Below, one piece after another: positions 22,201-34,826 of a stretch of 64,000 bases of DNA. Positions within the stretch are counted from its first letter, which is position 1. Every line of letters starts with the position of its first letter. The stretch is taken from assembly GCA_900175165.2 (NCBI GenBank), contig FWWN02000582.1, forward strand, positions 1-64,000, given 5' to 3'. Both the position numbers and the translations under genes were made by a program. The notes beneath the pieces are model-generated. The model had not been told where the DNA came from and did not search any database. It saw nothing but the letters and a program-made list of their open reading frames with translations. Source of the stretch: Rhizomucor pusillus. Taxonomy: Eukaryota; Mucoromycota; Mucoromycetes; Mucorales; Lichtheimiaceae.

Positions 22201-24706
22201 CCGTTCCCACCTCGCGGGCGACACGGGTAACTTCAGACACAAAAGATCGGAGCTGATCCACCATATCGTTGATGGCAATTTTCAGATCCAAGATTTCGCC
22301 CTTAACATCGATGGTAACTTTTTTTGTAAAATCTCCATCTGCTATCGCCATTGTGACAACCGCAATGGATCGTACTTGGGATGTCAAGTTGGCTGCCATG
22401 ATATTGACCTTGTCTGTCAAATCTCTCCAGATGCCGTGGGCATTCTCTACGACCGCTTGTCCGCCGAGTTTACCTTCTGTCCCGACTTCCAATGCAACAC
22501 GAGTCACTTCCGTTGCAAAGGTACGCAGCTGATCTATCTTGAAGTTGATGGCTTCCTAAAAGGGTCACAATTTAGAGATTAAATGTTTGCAGGAGAAAAA
22601 TTATTCTTGAATGTGGATCAGATGGTTGCCTTTAGATCAAGTATTTCGCCATTCATTTCAACGGTGACCTGGATAAAATCATGGATGCATATCACCAAGC
22701 ATGACCTTAATTATTTCCAAACGTACCTTTTTGGTCAAATCACCTTGCACGATAGCCTTGGTAACTTGGGAAATATCTCGAACCTGGGCAGTCAAGTTCG
22801 CAGCCATAGTATTGACATTTGTGGTCAAATCCTTCCATATTCCATCCACATCGGTAGGAATGACGGCTTGGCCGCCAAGTTTGCCATCAGTCCCGACTTC
22901 TCGTGCGACTCTACTTAACTCCTCAGCCAATACGCGCAAATGACCGACCTTGCATAGTTACGTTTATAAGACAAGGTATTTGTAGAATAGAAACAAAAAT
23001 AAGACCCCATCAGTACCATGGTATTGATTGTACATTTTAAATCGCGCATTTCACCCCGCACGTTGACAGTGATCTGCAAGTTGATTGACCTGTAAGCATA
23101 AGGCGGCGGTAAAAGGGAGCAATAAAGGGACTTATACCTCTTTAGATAAATCTCCACGAGCAATAGCTTTGCAGACATTGGTTATATCTCTGACTTGCGA
23201 TGTTAGATTGCCCGCCATAAGATTGACGCTTTCAGTCAGATCTTTCCATGTGCCTTGCGCATTTTCAACAACGGCCTGACCACCAAGCTTGCCTTCCATA
23301 CCGACTTGCAATGCTACTCGTGTCACCTCGATCGAAAAGCATGAAAGCTATTGGCCCAAGTCAGCAACAAATAAACAAGAATGTGGGCGCAGACTCACAT
23401 GGTCAACCATTGCATTGACAGTATTTTTGGCTTCCAAAAGTTCACCCTCGGCCTAGCTCGGGGAACTTTAATCAACGGGACATTCAGGCATGCATACGGT
23501 CTGATTGGACATACCTCCAAGGACACCTTGCGTGTGAGATCACCGCGTGTAACAGCTGCGCAGGTTGCAGCCATCTCACAAACATGGGACATGAGGTTGG
23601 TGATCATCGTCTGGAATCGGGTGACAGTGGTAGTCCACACATCTGCTTCACTCCAGGTTGATGCTACTGCAATTCGGACTCCAAAATTGCGAAGCGTCGT
23701 GGCCAACTCTGAGGTGTACAGATTCAATTTCGACACTTTGCAGTATAAGGTTAGCAGCGTCCTCGATAAGCTTTTGTCAATGGTAATACTTGCCCAATAT
23801 ATTCGTTGTCTCCTGTAAATTATGCACGGGCCCACCGCTCGCATGAATAGATGACTTGAGCTTGCCTCCTGCAACAGCCAGGATGGTGTCATTGACCTCG
23901 GAAACATCTGCCAGAAGGGCATTGGTCCTGATAATTATTTCATCCCAAGTCCCGCCCGCATTGTCCATGTCGATCATCTCGATCTTGTCAGACGTGAGAG
24001 CGGTCAATATCTTATGGGTTATGTGTTCCATGCATTCAACCACAGCATTAAAGCTGTACACCGTCGAAGTGGGGTCCCAGTCATGGGAGGGACAGCGGGC
24101 ACGCGCGCGCAGATCACCATTGCGGACAGCCGTCGAAGTAAATTTGATGTTTTCGTCACACAAGCAATTGCAGCCGGGCGCCACTGCAGCGCCCGTTCCT
24201 CTTTCGATATCTCCTGACTGATTAGTTAAAGATGCACCATCATGCTATGGCAGCAAGTTTTTTAATTTCGTGTGAGCGATCAAGGGTGTCACATAAAAGT
24301 TCGTTAATGTTTTATCACCGTCACGATCTACCTTTGTCAATACGAAACTTTGTATAGGTTTCATGTCGTGTTCGTCAGTGAATTTTGTAAAGATGTGTTT
24401 GTCCTCTTCGCTTCGGGGTGTCTGGACTGGTGATGCAGGCGAAATGCCGCAGTTTGCAGAGGTAACAATATTGGTTTGCTTCAAAGCAATCTGTGCTCTT
24501 AGCAGCTCTGTCTCGCACTCACATTGTCGTAAAGCGATACGATTCAGTGAAGCGAATACATCCGAACAAAGTTGCTGGATCAAGGGATCTTGCGTGCCTT
24601 CAAGTTTATTTGGGAGAACAAGCTGCACGGGCTGACTGCCAGGTCGAGCATTTTCCAACTGGTGCACAGCATCTCGAAAGCAAGTCAAAACGTTTTGATA
24701 CTTCAT
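19287..24706 (-). CDS. nik1: group III hybrid histidine kinase with HAMP repeats
   Basis: A soluble osmosensing hybrid kinase acting upstream of the HOG MAP-kinase pathway and the known target of phenylpyrrole and dicarboximide fungicides. From the ATG at 24706 ([14 protein letters not shown]) come an N-terminal region with [15 protein letters not shown] and about eight consecutive HAMP units of roughly 92 residues ([12 protein letters not shown] ... GEILDLK), the first divergent. Next are the dimerisation/phospho-acceptor box [19 protein letters not shown], an ATPase domain ([24 protein letters not shown]) and a receiver domain with phospho-acceptor Asp in IILMDIQMPVMGG. The last exon ends [14 protein letters not shown]. 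There are ten or more exons. Introns at 23736-23793 (GCAAGT) and 22556-22629 (GCAACC) use GC donors; the second is forced because reading on gives a stop, whereas splicing restores [17 protein letters not shown]. Catalytic residues are intact. Confidence 0.93.
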
Positions 24707-25055
24707 CGAGTTTATACTCCTTAGAGTTGCAACGCAAAGGTGGAAGAGAGGTGCGGATCCGTGATATTCCTCGATGCGAGCAAAAGGGAGAAACAGAAAG
24801 GTGAGAGTTTTTTTGGTCCTTTTTTTGTATTTTGAGGTGAGCAACAAGGGAAGTACCACGAATATCAACTGCAACATCGGGTTTCCGAATACACAAATAG
24901 GTCCACAACGATCACTGCAACACATCCGATTCCCAAATACAGAAATAGGATTCAAACGATCGCATCAAAGGACAAGCAGCCCACGTGTGACACAAAGTCA
25001 TCTAAGGCAAGCTATGTTACTTGGGAAAGGCGAAAAATGAACATGGAAGACGATG

Positions 25056-27515
25056 CTAGCTCTCCTGGCCCGTGGCTCTGCCAAAGATCCTGCCAGATCC
25101 AATGACCTTGGCAGATGAAGACGATGATGATGAATTTGCTTCTGCTCTCCTGTTAGGTCGAGAGGATTTCACAGGATCAAGTGTCAAGGCATCCGAACTG
25201 TCACCATAATCATCGGTTCCGGATGAGGCTTGACCGAAGCTCATGCTTCGTATGCCTGCAAGCATGTCGCGATTGGCTCGATCCATCTTGCGTTTCCTCT
25301 CTTTCCAGTATTCCGCCAGGGTTTGGTTTCGCGCTTGGATGTGTCGTTTGCTAAAAAGCGGTTTAAGATACCTTTCGTCGAATGACATGAACCAGTGAGG
25401 TTGCACAGGTTCTGGAACAGGATCGCCGAGAGGACCAGACAATAAACCACCAATAGAAACATCTGTATTGGTGTTACGGCCATGCTGGCGAGTTCCGTTT
25501 CCATATTCCACGTCATCCATCACATCAACTAACAGATCATCGTTCGAGGTGAGACGGTCTTGAGACTGGAGACGCAATCGCCGATACCTGGCAGGCTCGA
25601 CCTCTTGGTCCTCATCCTCGCTGCCAGAGTCATCTGGTTCAATGACATTTGTGCGTATATTGAGTAGCTGCAGCATGCGGTTGCTTGTGCCACCAAAGAT
25701 CAGAACTGTCAGAACTACCACGGCAAGGACAGTAGTGCGCATGGCTGGTGCACTCGCGCCTACAAGAGCAGATGATAAAGCAAATGCTACTGCGCCCCGC
25801 AGACCAGCCCAGAAAAGCATCAACTGATGCGAACGAGGTAACAATTTCTCTGCATTGCCGAAGGCGCGTGAGACAGCATTGATGAGCATGGATAGGGGTG
25901 CGACGGCGGCATAGCGTGCGACACAAATAAAGATCTGTGTAAACAAAAAATATTCGTTTAGGAATCGGCTGTGGACCTACCCAGAAAGCTCAACTTCAAC
26001 TTACTGTTGTCATTACAATGAAAAATGGCTTGTAGTCCAGATCTGTCTGTGTAAACAGGTTAACACCGAGATAGATGAAGATAAAGTTTTCAGACAATTG
26101 TGAAAGAATTTGAAATAAATATTTCGTAGCGCGTTTCGTCCGCAAAGACATGTTATCGTATGCATAATGTTTAAGGACGATGCCAGTGAATAATAATGTG
26201 ACAATTCCTGAAAAGAAGCGACAAAAGCAACCGGTATACTGTTGAATGAGAATATGCGTTAAGTTATCGTATACATCTAGCACCTACCGGACATCTGCGC
26301 ACCGTTGGAAAAGAGGTAACTACTGTATGCCATTAGCGTAATCAAACATGCTTCAATGCCAGGATATCGATATAGCTCCGAATACTTGAGTATGAGAGCT
26401 ACCAGGATGCCAAATAGTACACCGATAAAAGTTGATGCTGTAAATACACCCAAGAAGACCCCGATGCCTTTAAAGATATTCACAATATGGAGCTCCTGGC
26501 CTCTAAATTTATGCAGTGTCTCAGCGAGTACAATGGCAACGGCATCATTCATAAGGGATTCGCCAGATATAATGGAGAAAAGTTGCGGATCAACGTGTAA
26601 CTGCGAAAATATGGCGAGAATAGTGACAGGATCAGTAGCGGAGAGGATTGATCCGAATATCATGCTGTCGATGAAGCTGATGTTGATGCCTTCAGGATGT
26701 AGAAGGGCATACATAAATACGAGTATTCTAGGTTATAAGAATTAGAACAGTGCTTGGGCAAGCTCTATCTAGATAATTACCCAGTAACGAGCGCGGCAAT
26801 GAAGGTGCCCAGCAGTGCAAAAGTGAGAATGGTGCCGAAGTTCATAAAGAAATGACGCTACATGGAGAAAATTGAAGCGAATATACTGTCAAAATCAAAC
26901 TCGTCATCATGGTTAGAGCATTGATGCCATACACGTTTCAGCTCATATCCTGAATTTAGGATAATCGGAGGCAAAAGCAGGTTGAAGAAATATCCTTGGT
27001 TGAACTGGACCATACGCTGGATAATTGTTCCTGGTGAAAGCTTTATCACCAGACCCACGACCATTCCTGCAAACAGAAGTCAGAATGTTTAATGTACACT
27101 AGATCCCAAGTATTGATTTGAAGCTATCGTGCCTGCCATGATTGAAATGACTGTTTCGTGAATAGCGCGTATTTTATGCCGCTGGAGGAAGTAGCTTGTC
27201 CACAACGCACCGATAAGTAAACTCGTCAATATAAGCAAAGCCCATGAAGAATAGATTTCTTCTTCCAAGGGCTTATCCTTTAGTGGATCGTCCTCGGGTG
27301 CAGTGTCATTGTTCATTTCAAGAACTGTGCCGTCTTGGCACTCAAGGCCCCATTGTTACCATCTTATCCTTTTCAATCACAGAAACCAATGAAGTTGCTG
27401 TTTTTTTCTTCTCCTCCATCACACGTCGCTCCACAGTGGCTCGGCGAAGTTTAACTCCATCTACACCAATCTCGGAGGATAGATGTAAATCCGGTAGCCG
27501 TGATGAGGCAGGCAT
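25056..27515 (-). CDS. NHX1: Na+/H+ exchanger, endosomal/vacuolar NHX type
   Basis: A CPA1-family antiporter exchanging Na+ or K+ for H+, usually on endosomes or the vacuole. The start is the ATG at 27515 (MPASSRLPDLHL), giving a hydrophilic N-terminus. About ten spans follow with hallmark blocks: HETVISIMAGMVVGLVI, FFNLLLPPIILNSGYELK (amiloride-site region), FGSILSATDPVTILAIF, ISGESLMNDAVAIVL (conserved ND), and WAGLRGAVAFALS. A long hydrophilic C-terminus has acidic and Ser-rich parts. The intron at 27067-27132 interrupts the Gly of MAG|MVVG and must use a GC donor (CAG|GCACGA). The first intron is not certain. It follows NIK1's start by 350 bp on the same strand; both genes belong to osmotic/ionic homeostasis, but co-regulation is only inference. 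Confidence 0.92.
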
Positions 27516-28471
27516 TTTCAACACTTAAGTGGAATTCATCGCCGACAAATCCTGTCTAAGTCAAGTATCACCAGAATAACTTCGTATCAAAGCAGATGGT
27601 AGATTTACGTATGTACATCTGTGGGGATATTTGTGAGACGATAGCATGTAATGCATGGAATCAGAAAATCACAATTTTTGAGAAGGTTATTGATTGCACT
27701 GATTCTTTCTAACTTCTTTCGTTAATCTGCTTAACGACAATCTTTTTCCTTTGTGCCTCTTTTCCAAGATTCAGCAATTTTGCCAAGTTCGTTGATATTT
27801 GTCAACCGTCGTGAGTAAAACTATCGCTCTGTATAGGCAAAACAGTTCAAACTAGTTTGACGTTGAACTTATGATAGAGGAACATTTGGCTTCTGTACTC
27901 CAGTTTGTATCGCGAATGCTATCGAGCTCCACAACTCCCGGCAAACCATGGCGCAGTCCAACCGACCATTCGCGCCAGAGATCGAGGATGAGCATGGGAG
28001 ACTAGGCTCAGAGTGTTTTACATATTCAATGCGGAGCATGATATTGACCGAGAACTCTATGTCTCCTCTTCGTTGTCTCATCCCAACTGTACCTCTGAAA
28101 AAAATATACGCAGCAGATGATGTTGGCATAGTATTATATACTCTGCTGCGTGGAAATCGTAACCAAAACGTGCGAGTCTCAGCTACCGCATTTTGTGTGC
28201 TCTGTGGGAAAATGAATGCGGCGATCATCTCGTTTTCTCCTCCTCTTGCATGCGTAGATATCACGTAGAATGACTACAAAATATCGAAAACAGTGTTATA
28301 GAGTATTTTATGTACAATTAAATGGGTGAGATCATGGGTAAAAAGAAAACAAAAAAGCAAAACTAAAGCGTATCTACAGAGATAGCCCAGAATTACAGGG
28401 GGAGGCAGGCAAGGAAAGGCGTATATATATATGTGTGTGTGTGTGTTGTTTGTTGAGGACTGATATGGTGA
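27516..28471. other. intergenic; one unsupported plus-strand frame
   Basis: A plus-strand ATG in good context at 27948 opens a 106-codon frame (MAQSNRPFAPEIEDEHG), with an overlapping minus-strand frame of similar length. Neither shows a known domain. Convergent 3' ends and a TA/TG repeat (28422-28446) follow. Confidence 0.3.
28422..28446. repeat. (TA)n(TG)n microsatellite
   Basis: About five TA followed by seven TG units, 25 bp downstream of the cyclin stop codon, hence in its 3' region. Confidence 0.9.
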
Positions 28472-29062
28472 CTATTGGTCCAGAACATCTTCGATCAGAT
28501 CCATTTCAAGTAACTTGCCGTGCATGGCCAAATATTCCTTGATGGCTTCCACGTTCACAAAAAGGTCGTACTTGATGAGACCTAAGAAGCTGCGTTCCAT
28601 AAGATTGACATCCTTTGCTGTGTAGACGTAGTTGGTCATGGCAGCAACAGCTTGGCTGGTTAGGGCGGATCCAGCCTCGGACATAAATTTCGATGCGGTC
28701 AGAATTGCTGCAAGGAATAATCGGTAAGGAGTATCAAGGTCACCGCGAGCATGACGCGGTAAACTGGATTTAAGGCGTTGTAGATATATTAGGGAAACAA
28801 GACAGATGCAGGGTGATAGTTGCGAGCGTTTGAAGATATTGGAAATGAATTCCTCCAAAGGCGGAAGACATCGTTCGGCGATGCTATTTGAGTGTATAAA
28901 CTGTCTTTTTGGCTTTTGCGAGCAAGGCAACACAGATGTTGCAGTGCTTGTCGTAAAAGCTTTACGTTCCAGTAAGTTTACGCTTCTCCAACCACTTCAC
29001 CAGAATCCATAGTCCTTACATAATAGTGCTTCAGGGCTGCGTGAACAGACGGTAGGTTCCAT
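28472..29062 (-). CDS. PHO85-type (Pcl-like) cyclin
   Basis: A cyclin-box protein expected to activate a Pho85/CDK5-like kinase in cell-cycle or nutrient control. Exon 1 (29062-29020) starts MEPTVCSRSPEALL. A 60-bp GT-AG intron follows, and exon 2 (28959-28472) carries the cyclin box: LPPLEEFISNIFKRSQLSP, CLVSLIYLQRLKSSLP, LDTPYRLFLAAILTASKF, then MTNYVYTAKDVNLMERSFL and FLGLIKYDLFVN. Total 176 residues, short as in Pcl1/Clg1-like proteins. The pattern RLFLAAILTASKF with a cyclin box and little else is typical of this group; the exact partner CDK cannot be told from sequence alone. Confidence 0.85.
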
Positions 29063-29591
29063 GGTAACAAACAGGGCCGAACAAAACAAGGAAGGGAAGA
29101 GTGCCAGATAAGACAAGAAAAAATAGCGGGGGGAGGGAAATCCGCTTGTCAATGGGTATCTACCAATCACAGCTTGAAAAAGTTGAATCCGGCGACCCAA
29201 AAAGTTGCCTTTTTCAGCATTGCCGTTCATTTCCGATGAAACTAACTGCGCATGATGATAAAGTGTCATATCTGAACAAACTTTCAACAGCCAAAGGTTA
29301 CAGATTTAACCTGCAAACTACAACCGTAGTCTTATTCAATACTTTTCTTTTTCCATTGCATATCCGATTTAAATAAGGAAATATGCTCGAATTTTCATAG
29401 GTTCCCCAGCCAACATCTCTATTCCCGCGGCTGGTATCACTCTTCATCTCCTTCCTTTTCGCTCACATTCTACTTTTTCCGTGATCACTCGCTTACAGTA
29501 TCATGTGTAACAATCATATAATTATCATTTGGCTCGGCATATGTATTTTGGTAAAGGGGTAATTACAGGCTTAAGTAAATGTGCTATCTTT

Positions 29592-30247
29592 TTAGGCCGC
29601 AGCCTGTTGCTGGGGCGTGTTCGGTGTAGAGTCAGCAGGAGCCATAGTCTGTGTAGACTTCTGAGCACGCTTGCTCTTGTAATCCTTGATAGCTGACTTG
29701 ATTGCATCTTCCGCCAACACTGTAAAGAAAAGTAATGTTAGTTTTTGGCGAAGTCATGCTTCAAATGAAGTTGCTTTAAGCGGGCCCTTACTTGAACAAT
29801 GCAACTTAACCGGTGGGAGGCACAGCTCCTTTGCTATTTCTGTGTTCTTGATCTGGCCAGCCTGCTCAAGAGTCATTCCTCGGACACGTTCTGTCATGTA
29901 GCTGCTGGAAGCAATGGCCGAACCGCAGCCAAAAGTCTTGAACTTGACATCGACGATCTTGCCGGTTTCCTCGTCCACCTTGATTTGAAGCTTCATAACA
30001 TCACCGCATGCAGGTGCTCCAACAAGGCCAGTTCCAACGTTTTCTTCGTTCTTGGCAAATGAACCGACATTGCGAGGTCGCTCGTAATGGTCGAGTACCT
30101 GGAAGCCGTGTTTTAGTCTCCACTGTCGTGCATGCAGCTCGTGTAATTCTTAGTCTTGCTCACCTTCTCGTGGTAGAATCGTACACCAAGAGTGCGTTGT
30201 GCTGGCTTGGTTGCTCGGCTAAGAGTTGTAAAGGTTGTACGCAACAT
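29592..30247 (-). CDS. ISU1: mitochondrial iron-sulfur cluster scaffold protein
   Basis: The scaffold on which mitochondrial Fe-S clusters are assembled by Nfs1, frataxin and ferredoxin before transfer by Hsp70. Three exons (30247-30164, 30098-29792, 29719-29592) encode 172 residues. A basic mitochondrial presequence (MLRTTFTTLSRATKPAQRTL) precedes the core FYHEKVLDHYERPRNVGSF. The three cluster-binding Cys are present in GAPACGDVM, KTFGCGSAIA and VKLHCS, as is the chaperone-binding LPPVK. Intron 2 falls in the invariant CS|MLAEDAIK. The C-terminus has an extra Ala/Gln/Thr-rich tail of about 25 residues beyond yeast-like ends. All splice sites are GT-AG. Confidence 0.96.
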
Positions 30248-31652
30248 GGTATGTATTTTGTGAAAGAGGGAGAATTATATCCATTCAACAGGGACCGAAA
30301 AAAAATGAACGGCTGAATTTCACTCCGTCTCGATCAGATTTGCGGGGACCAACGGAGGGGCACCATCTACAATTGTGCGTTATGGTTCTACGCTATCCAA
30401 GACACTATTTAACACTGGTGCCGAATTAGAACTTGCATCGTCAGGAAATTCTAATAAGCACAAAATACCAGAGGATTTGCTCAAGTGACTTATGGACCAG
30501 CTTTGCAAAATCTACGTTGAGGCAACAAGCACCAACAAGGTGTCTCAGCAGCGTAGAAATATGGGTCAAGAATGGGAATAATAATCTGTTAAAGACAAGT
30601 CATAATAATTAACATCAAATTCTGATTGTTACTGACCCGGGCCGTACATTCACCATATGAAAGAAAACTGCAAACTAAGGTTTAATGGATTGTGGGGACC
30701 TAATGATGCCAAGGTGTTATCTGTTCTTAGTGTCTATTCGTTCGCACACGGTTATAAACTATATGCTGTTCGTACATAATAGAAAATTTGTGCCCCATTT
30801 CACTATGCTTTCTGGTTTTTTATCGACGAACAGAAGCAGACATATGCAGTGTATAGAAGAACTTTTCAAGTGCACTTTTTAAATTATGAAGGCTCCTCCT
30901 CGATTTCTATAAATACTAGTAACTATTCCTTTATCATGGCTTGACACTTGAACAATATGCATACATATGTGCATGTTCGCCTACCTTCATGCAGCTCCTA
31001 TAATTTTTCATCCGAGCAACCATTACTACATAGCGTTCTAGTTGAATCTAAATGCAAGCAAGCGGCAAGGCAATTTGAATAATTGACCCTGAGTATGTAT
31101 GGCCTAAAGCTCTTTCATACCATATGGAATAATCCTCAATGCCTACTACTATCTAGCATTTAGGTATCTATATCCCCTAAGTGCTCTATTTTTATAATCC
31201 CTAATCGTATATGCGGCTGTTTCAAGCGCTATTATAGGGCCTCGATTTTAAACGTTTCCAGCTTTGCGTACCTCCAGAACAACAGCTCTTATATCCAACA
31301 CGGAGATATCCGAATCGAAGTGTGAGTTCAAAGCAAATGAATGGTGTATGTCACAGCGTGATACAATGGTAACAAGTGCTTAAGGAAAAAAGAAAGATGC
31401 ATTTGCATATAAGTGCGTGGGAATAACAAATCTATTTTCCCAGCATGGAATGCTTTCACGCCAAGATGAATGGTGCGGGGAAAATATGTCGGATTTTTTG
31501 CAAAAGCGGCGAATATCTCTACGTATCATAGGCACAAAGTCTTCAACTTATCAAGCGTGCTTAAAACATGGTGCCACAGTTGAAGTATCTTCAGATTTCA
31601 TATAAATAAGCTTGGCAAGATCTGTTTGCCTCCAGAAACAAAGCAGATTATT
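30248..31652. other. divergent intergenic region ISU1 / pectin methylesterase
   Basis: 1.4 kb with no supported gene. It should hold the two divergent promoters. AT-rich; an imperfect palindrome ATGCATACATATGTGCATG lies at about 30957-30975. Confidence 0.4.
31601..31607 (+). promoter_or_regulatory. TATA box of the pectin methylesterase gene
   Basis: TATAAATA starts at 31601, 52 bp upstream of the ATG at 31653, in the right orientation. The call rests on sequence match and position only. Confidence 0.4.
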
Positions 31653-33008
31653 ATGCTAGCCAAGATTGTGCTTCTCCTATTACTAGGCTGTGCTTGGATA
31701 GTTACAGCTGCCATCATTCGCAAAGTCAAAGTCAGCCAGCATGGCGACGGTCACTACAAAACAGTTCGTGCTCCTAAACATGATATAGCATGTGCTAGAA
31801 TGCAAAAAGGCTGATATCATATCTAGATTAAAGAAGCGATCAAATCTCTTCCAAACAACTCTGAAACATGGGAAATCGAGATAGATGCCGGTGTCTACAA
31901 TGAGCAATTGATAGTGGATAGACCAGGCCCTGTCATTCTGCGTGGAAAAACTCATGGAAAGGCCACCACCTATGCCGATAACTTAGTTACCATTGCTTGG
32001 AATGAGAGCACTGGTAAGGGTATACTGTTACTGTATTAATCTTCGTGAATACACGCAATGTGGAACCTATTGCTAAGTATATATACCAAATTTAGCCACA
32101 CCTGGTGCAAGCGACGAAGATACATCTGCTTTGATTGTGAACAACGAAGGTTTCAAGGCATATAATATCAATTTTAACCAGACATGGGGTCTTAGCTTCA
32201 ATGGTTCTCAGGCTGTAGCCGTTACAGTAAACTCGGACAAGGTAGTTTTCGACCAATGTCTCTTTACAGGTTACCAGGATACGCTCTTTGTCGGCAACCG
32301 CACTTCGGTTGGTCGCCAATACTTCAAGGACTGCTACATTGCTGGAGGTAAATGCAAACATTTCTCAATACTTCTGGACATGCTTTCTAGCCTAACATGG
32401 TTGTTTGCAGCTGTTGATTTTATATTCGGCAATGCATCGTCTTACTTTGATCATTGCACTATCGCTTCCAATGGTCCCAGTCATGTTACTGCACAAAAGC
32501 GACAATGGATTGATGATAGCGAAGCTATCCTGTCGGCCATGATTTTCAATGAATGCCGCATTGTTCGTGACTGGAACACTAACGGTGTTGACCTTACCCG
32601 TCAATGTGATCTTGGTCGTCCTTGGCGCGACCACGCAAAAGTCGTTTACATGAACTCGTTTATTGGTAATAAGAACGCTGGGAGATTAACTTACCTCGTA
32701 GTGTTCTAACAGGTTTCCAGATGACCACGTCAAGGCCGAAGGTTGGGGCTCCTGGTACTCCACTACTCATGGCGACTACTCGAACGTATTCTATGCTGAA
32801 TATAACAACACTGGTCCAGGCTCATGGGAAGAAGTAAGTACCTTCGATTTACGAACGTAACGTATTGATGCCAAACTGCTCTGCCTTTCCTGCCGATTAG
32901 AATGCCGCAAGCAGGACTCTTAACTATACCCGTTTACTTAATGCATCTGAAGCAAAACAATTTAAATTTGAAGAATGGTTCAAGCATGATTTGTCGTGGA
33001 TCAACTAA
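31653..33008 (+). CDS. secreted pectin methylesterase (CE8)
   Basis: Hydrolyses methyl esters of homogalacturonan, loosening plant cell walls. It starts at an ATG at 31653 that gives a signal peptide (MLAKIVLLLLLGCAWIVTAA). About five to six short exons follow. Family motifs in order are GHYKT...IKEAIKSLPNN, LIVNNEGFKAYNINF, FTGYQDTLFVG (first catalytic region), VDFIFGNASSYFDHC (second catalytic Asp), DLGRPWRDHAKVVYMN (conserved Arg/Trp) and KAEGWGSWYSTTHGDYS. The C-terminus ends FEEWFKHDLSWIN. The intron after NSFI uses the acceptor TTTCCAG to give NSFIDDHVKAEGW. N-glycosylation sites (NRT, NTT/NYT-like) are present. Active-site residues look intact. Confidence 0.93.
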
Positions 33009-33796
33009 TGATGCTTAGCTTCGCAAGTCCGCCAAATGCATCTGCAAAACGCGACTTTATTTTTCGGAAATACAGTACCTCTAGCTATTATACGGAAAAC
33101 AACTCTCATTTATCGAATATCTTCAAGTTGTATACATCTTTGGAGCCACGTTACTTATCTTTACTGTTTTCTTGTAGCTACTATTAGTGCTGTTTCATGG
33201 AGAGAGGATGGGTGTCGAACTTCATCTAACAATAAGTACTAAAATCAAGAGCGTATTCGAAAAGGATAACTTGCTGTTTAACATAACCAACAATTTCTCT
33301 GTGACGTATGCTTGCAGGAGAGTTGTATTGATTGTCAGATCTACCTCACTTAAGCAAGGGCGACGGGAGCGGCAACTGCTGTATGTCTTACTTTCCTTGT
33401 AGACCGTATATTTTTGTTTGCTCAAGCCGTTTATCCCCACGCTCGATGTTACAGTTTTTCTCAATCTGCCTATCCTTATCAGTCTTAACTGCGCATATGT
33501 GCATTTATTACATGCTTTTAATAATATGTTCTCCTGACCCTTGTAACGCACTCTGCCTTTACAAAGTAAATGTTGTATTGAGCGTCCAATATGGTCACAT
33601 TATTTTGTTTCCAAAGCATCCCAGTCACATTGAATAGCAGCCATTTCTTTCGTAATATCTGCTGACTATCCTTAAAATGTCGGCGTAAGATATATTACAA
33701 TCGGCAGTGCAAATATATTCATTGCTAAGCAAGTCGTAAGGTAGTAGAAATGAGAACAGAGTGGATGAGGATGGTGAAAAGTTGGAAACAAAAGGA
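33009..33796. other. convergent intergenic region
   Basis: 790 bp between two convergent stop codons; no coding signal recognised. It should contain both 3' ends. Confidence 0.4.
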
Positions 33797-34547
33797 TTAT
33801 TGGCTTTCGGCAGGCGTGTCTTTTTCAGTCTCTGATTGAGTTGTAGTATCCACTGTTTTCGAGACTTCTTCCTCGACTTCAGCAGTTTCATCTTCCTCAG
33901 CTTCGGCTTGATCATCTTCTCTTCGTCTTTTTATCTGCTGGTCAGAGTCATCATCATCCAGACTCCTTTTCGATGATCTGTTCTCATCATCGTATGCATT
34001 TGCTGATTCCTCGCCTGCGGGCTGTTCATCCGCACCATCCTCTCCCTTTTTCATGCGCTTACGTTGTTGTCGTTTGTCTGTCTGCAATTGCTGGTATGCT
34101 TGTGTCCAATTGTCAATAATGACGAGCGCAATAGCTTTTGAAGAAAAAACTACATTATAACCTACCTGCAAATGATTCTTTGAGAGGCTCGATCAAATGA
34201 TCAAACTCCAGGATTTCCAGAGCTCTTATCACGTCTGCGGCACTGATCGTCTTATGATTTGCACTTTTAGCTGTATCATTTGCACTACAGAAAGGCTTAG
34301 AATATACTTCCTCTAATTAAATTCCATAAGCTTACACAGTGCTTAAATAATTGATAAAAACCGTAGCGGCTTTGCTAACCGCAATCTTTGCTTCCTTTTG
34401 CAATGCGGTACCAGCCGGAAGCTATGCAAAACGATCAACCATTTAGGAGCCAAAAACTAGATCAAAGCTAGGTCCAAATCATACTGAGTTTTTCAAGACA
34501 CGCGTGATGTTGGCCTTGGGTAGCTCGTTGTCTTCGATCGATGACAT
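33797..34547 (-). CDS. DPB4: DNA polymerase epsilon / chromatin-accessibility histone-fold subunit (Dpb4/POLE3)
   Basis: A histone-fold protein that pairs with a POLE4/Dpb3-like partner in DNA polymerase epsilon and in ISW2/CHRAC remodellers. Four or so exons start at the ATG at 34547 ([19 protein letters not shown]). The fold is complete: [46 protein letters not shown] and [21 protein letters not shown] basic stretch ([11 protein letters not shown]) and a long acidic, Glu/Asp-rich tail follow, as in POLE3. Introns fall in the usual linkers. A copy of dispersed repeat R1 lies 280 bp upstream of its start. Confidence 0.93.
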
Positions 34548-34826
34548 TTGTACAGTGTTGCAGAATAAAGGGATCGTGACCTGAATCTCCGATTGCTTTG
34601 CAAAAAAAGCACATCAGGCGACCATTTTTAAACTCCGTATGGGAATCAAAACAGCTTTACGGTGCCGCGAGCGCTGGGTTAAAAGCCAGGAGAGCGTCAC
34701 TCTCTAAACTCTCTCTTTTAGCCTGTACAACAGCATTAGCATCTGCATCACGATCAGTACCTTCCTTCCGAAGTCGAAGCAAGCTTCCATTTGGGCGTTT
34801 TTGACACAGCAGACGAGGATCTCGGT

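Noticed and set aside
21681..22256. 191-codon plus-strand frame opposite the kinase gene (and similar antisense frames at 22025-22582 and 38994-39422)
   Set aside because: Antisense shadows of repeated HAMP or low-complexity coding sequence; no independent features.
21000..23330. periodic repeats about 276 bp apart, at first sight a tandem DNA repeat
   Set aside because: They are the coding sequence of consecutive HAMP units; the periodicity is explained by the protein.
27948..28268. 106-codon frame beginning MAQSNRPFAPEIEDEHG
   Set aside because: Good ATG context but no similarity that I recognise and an overlapping frame on the other strand of equal length.
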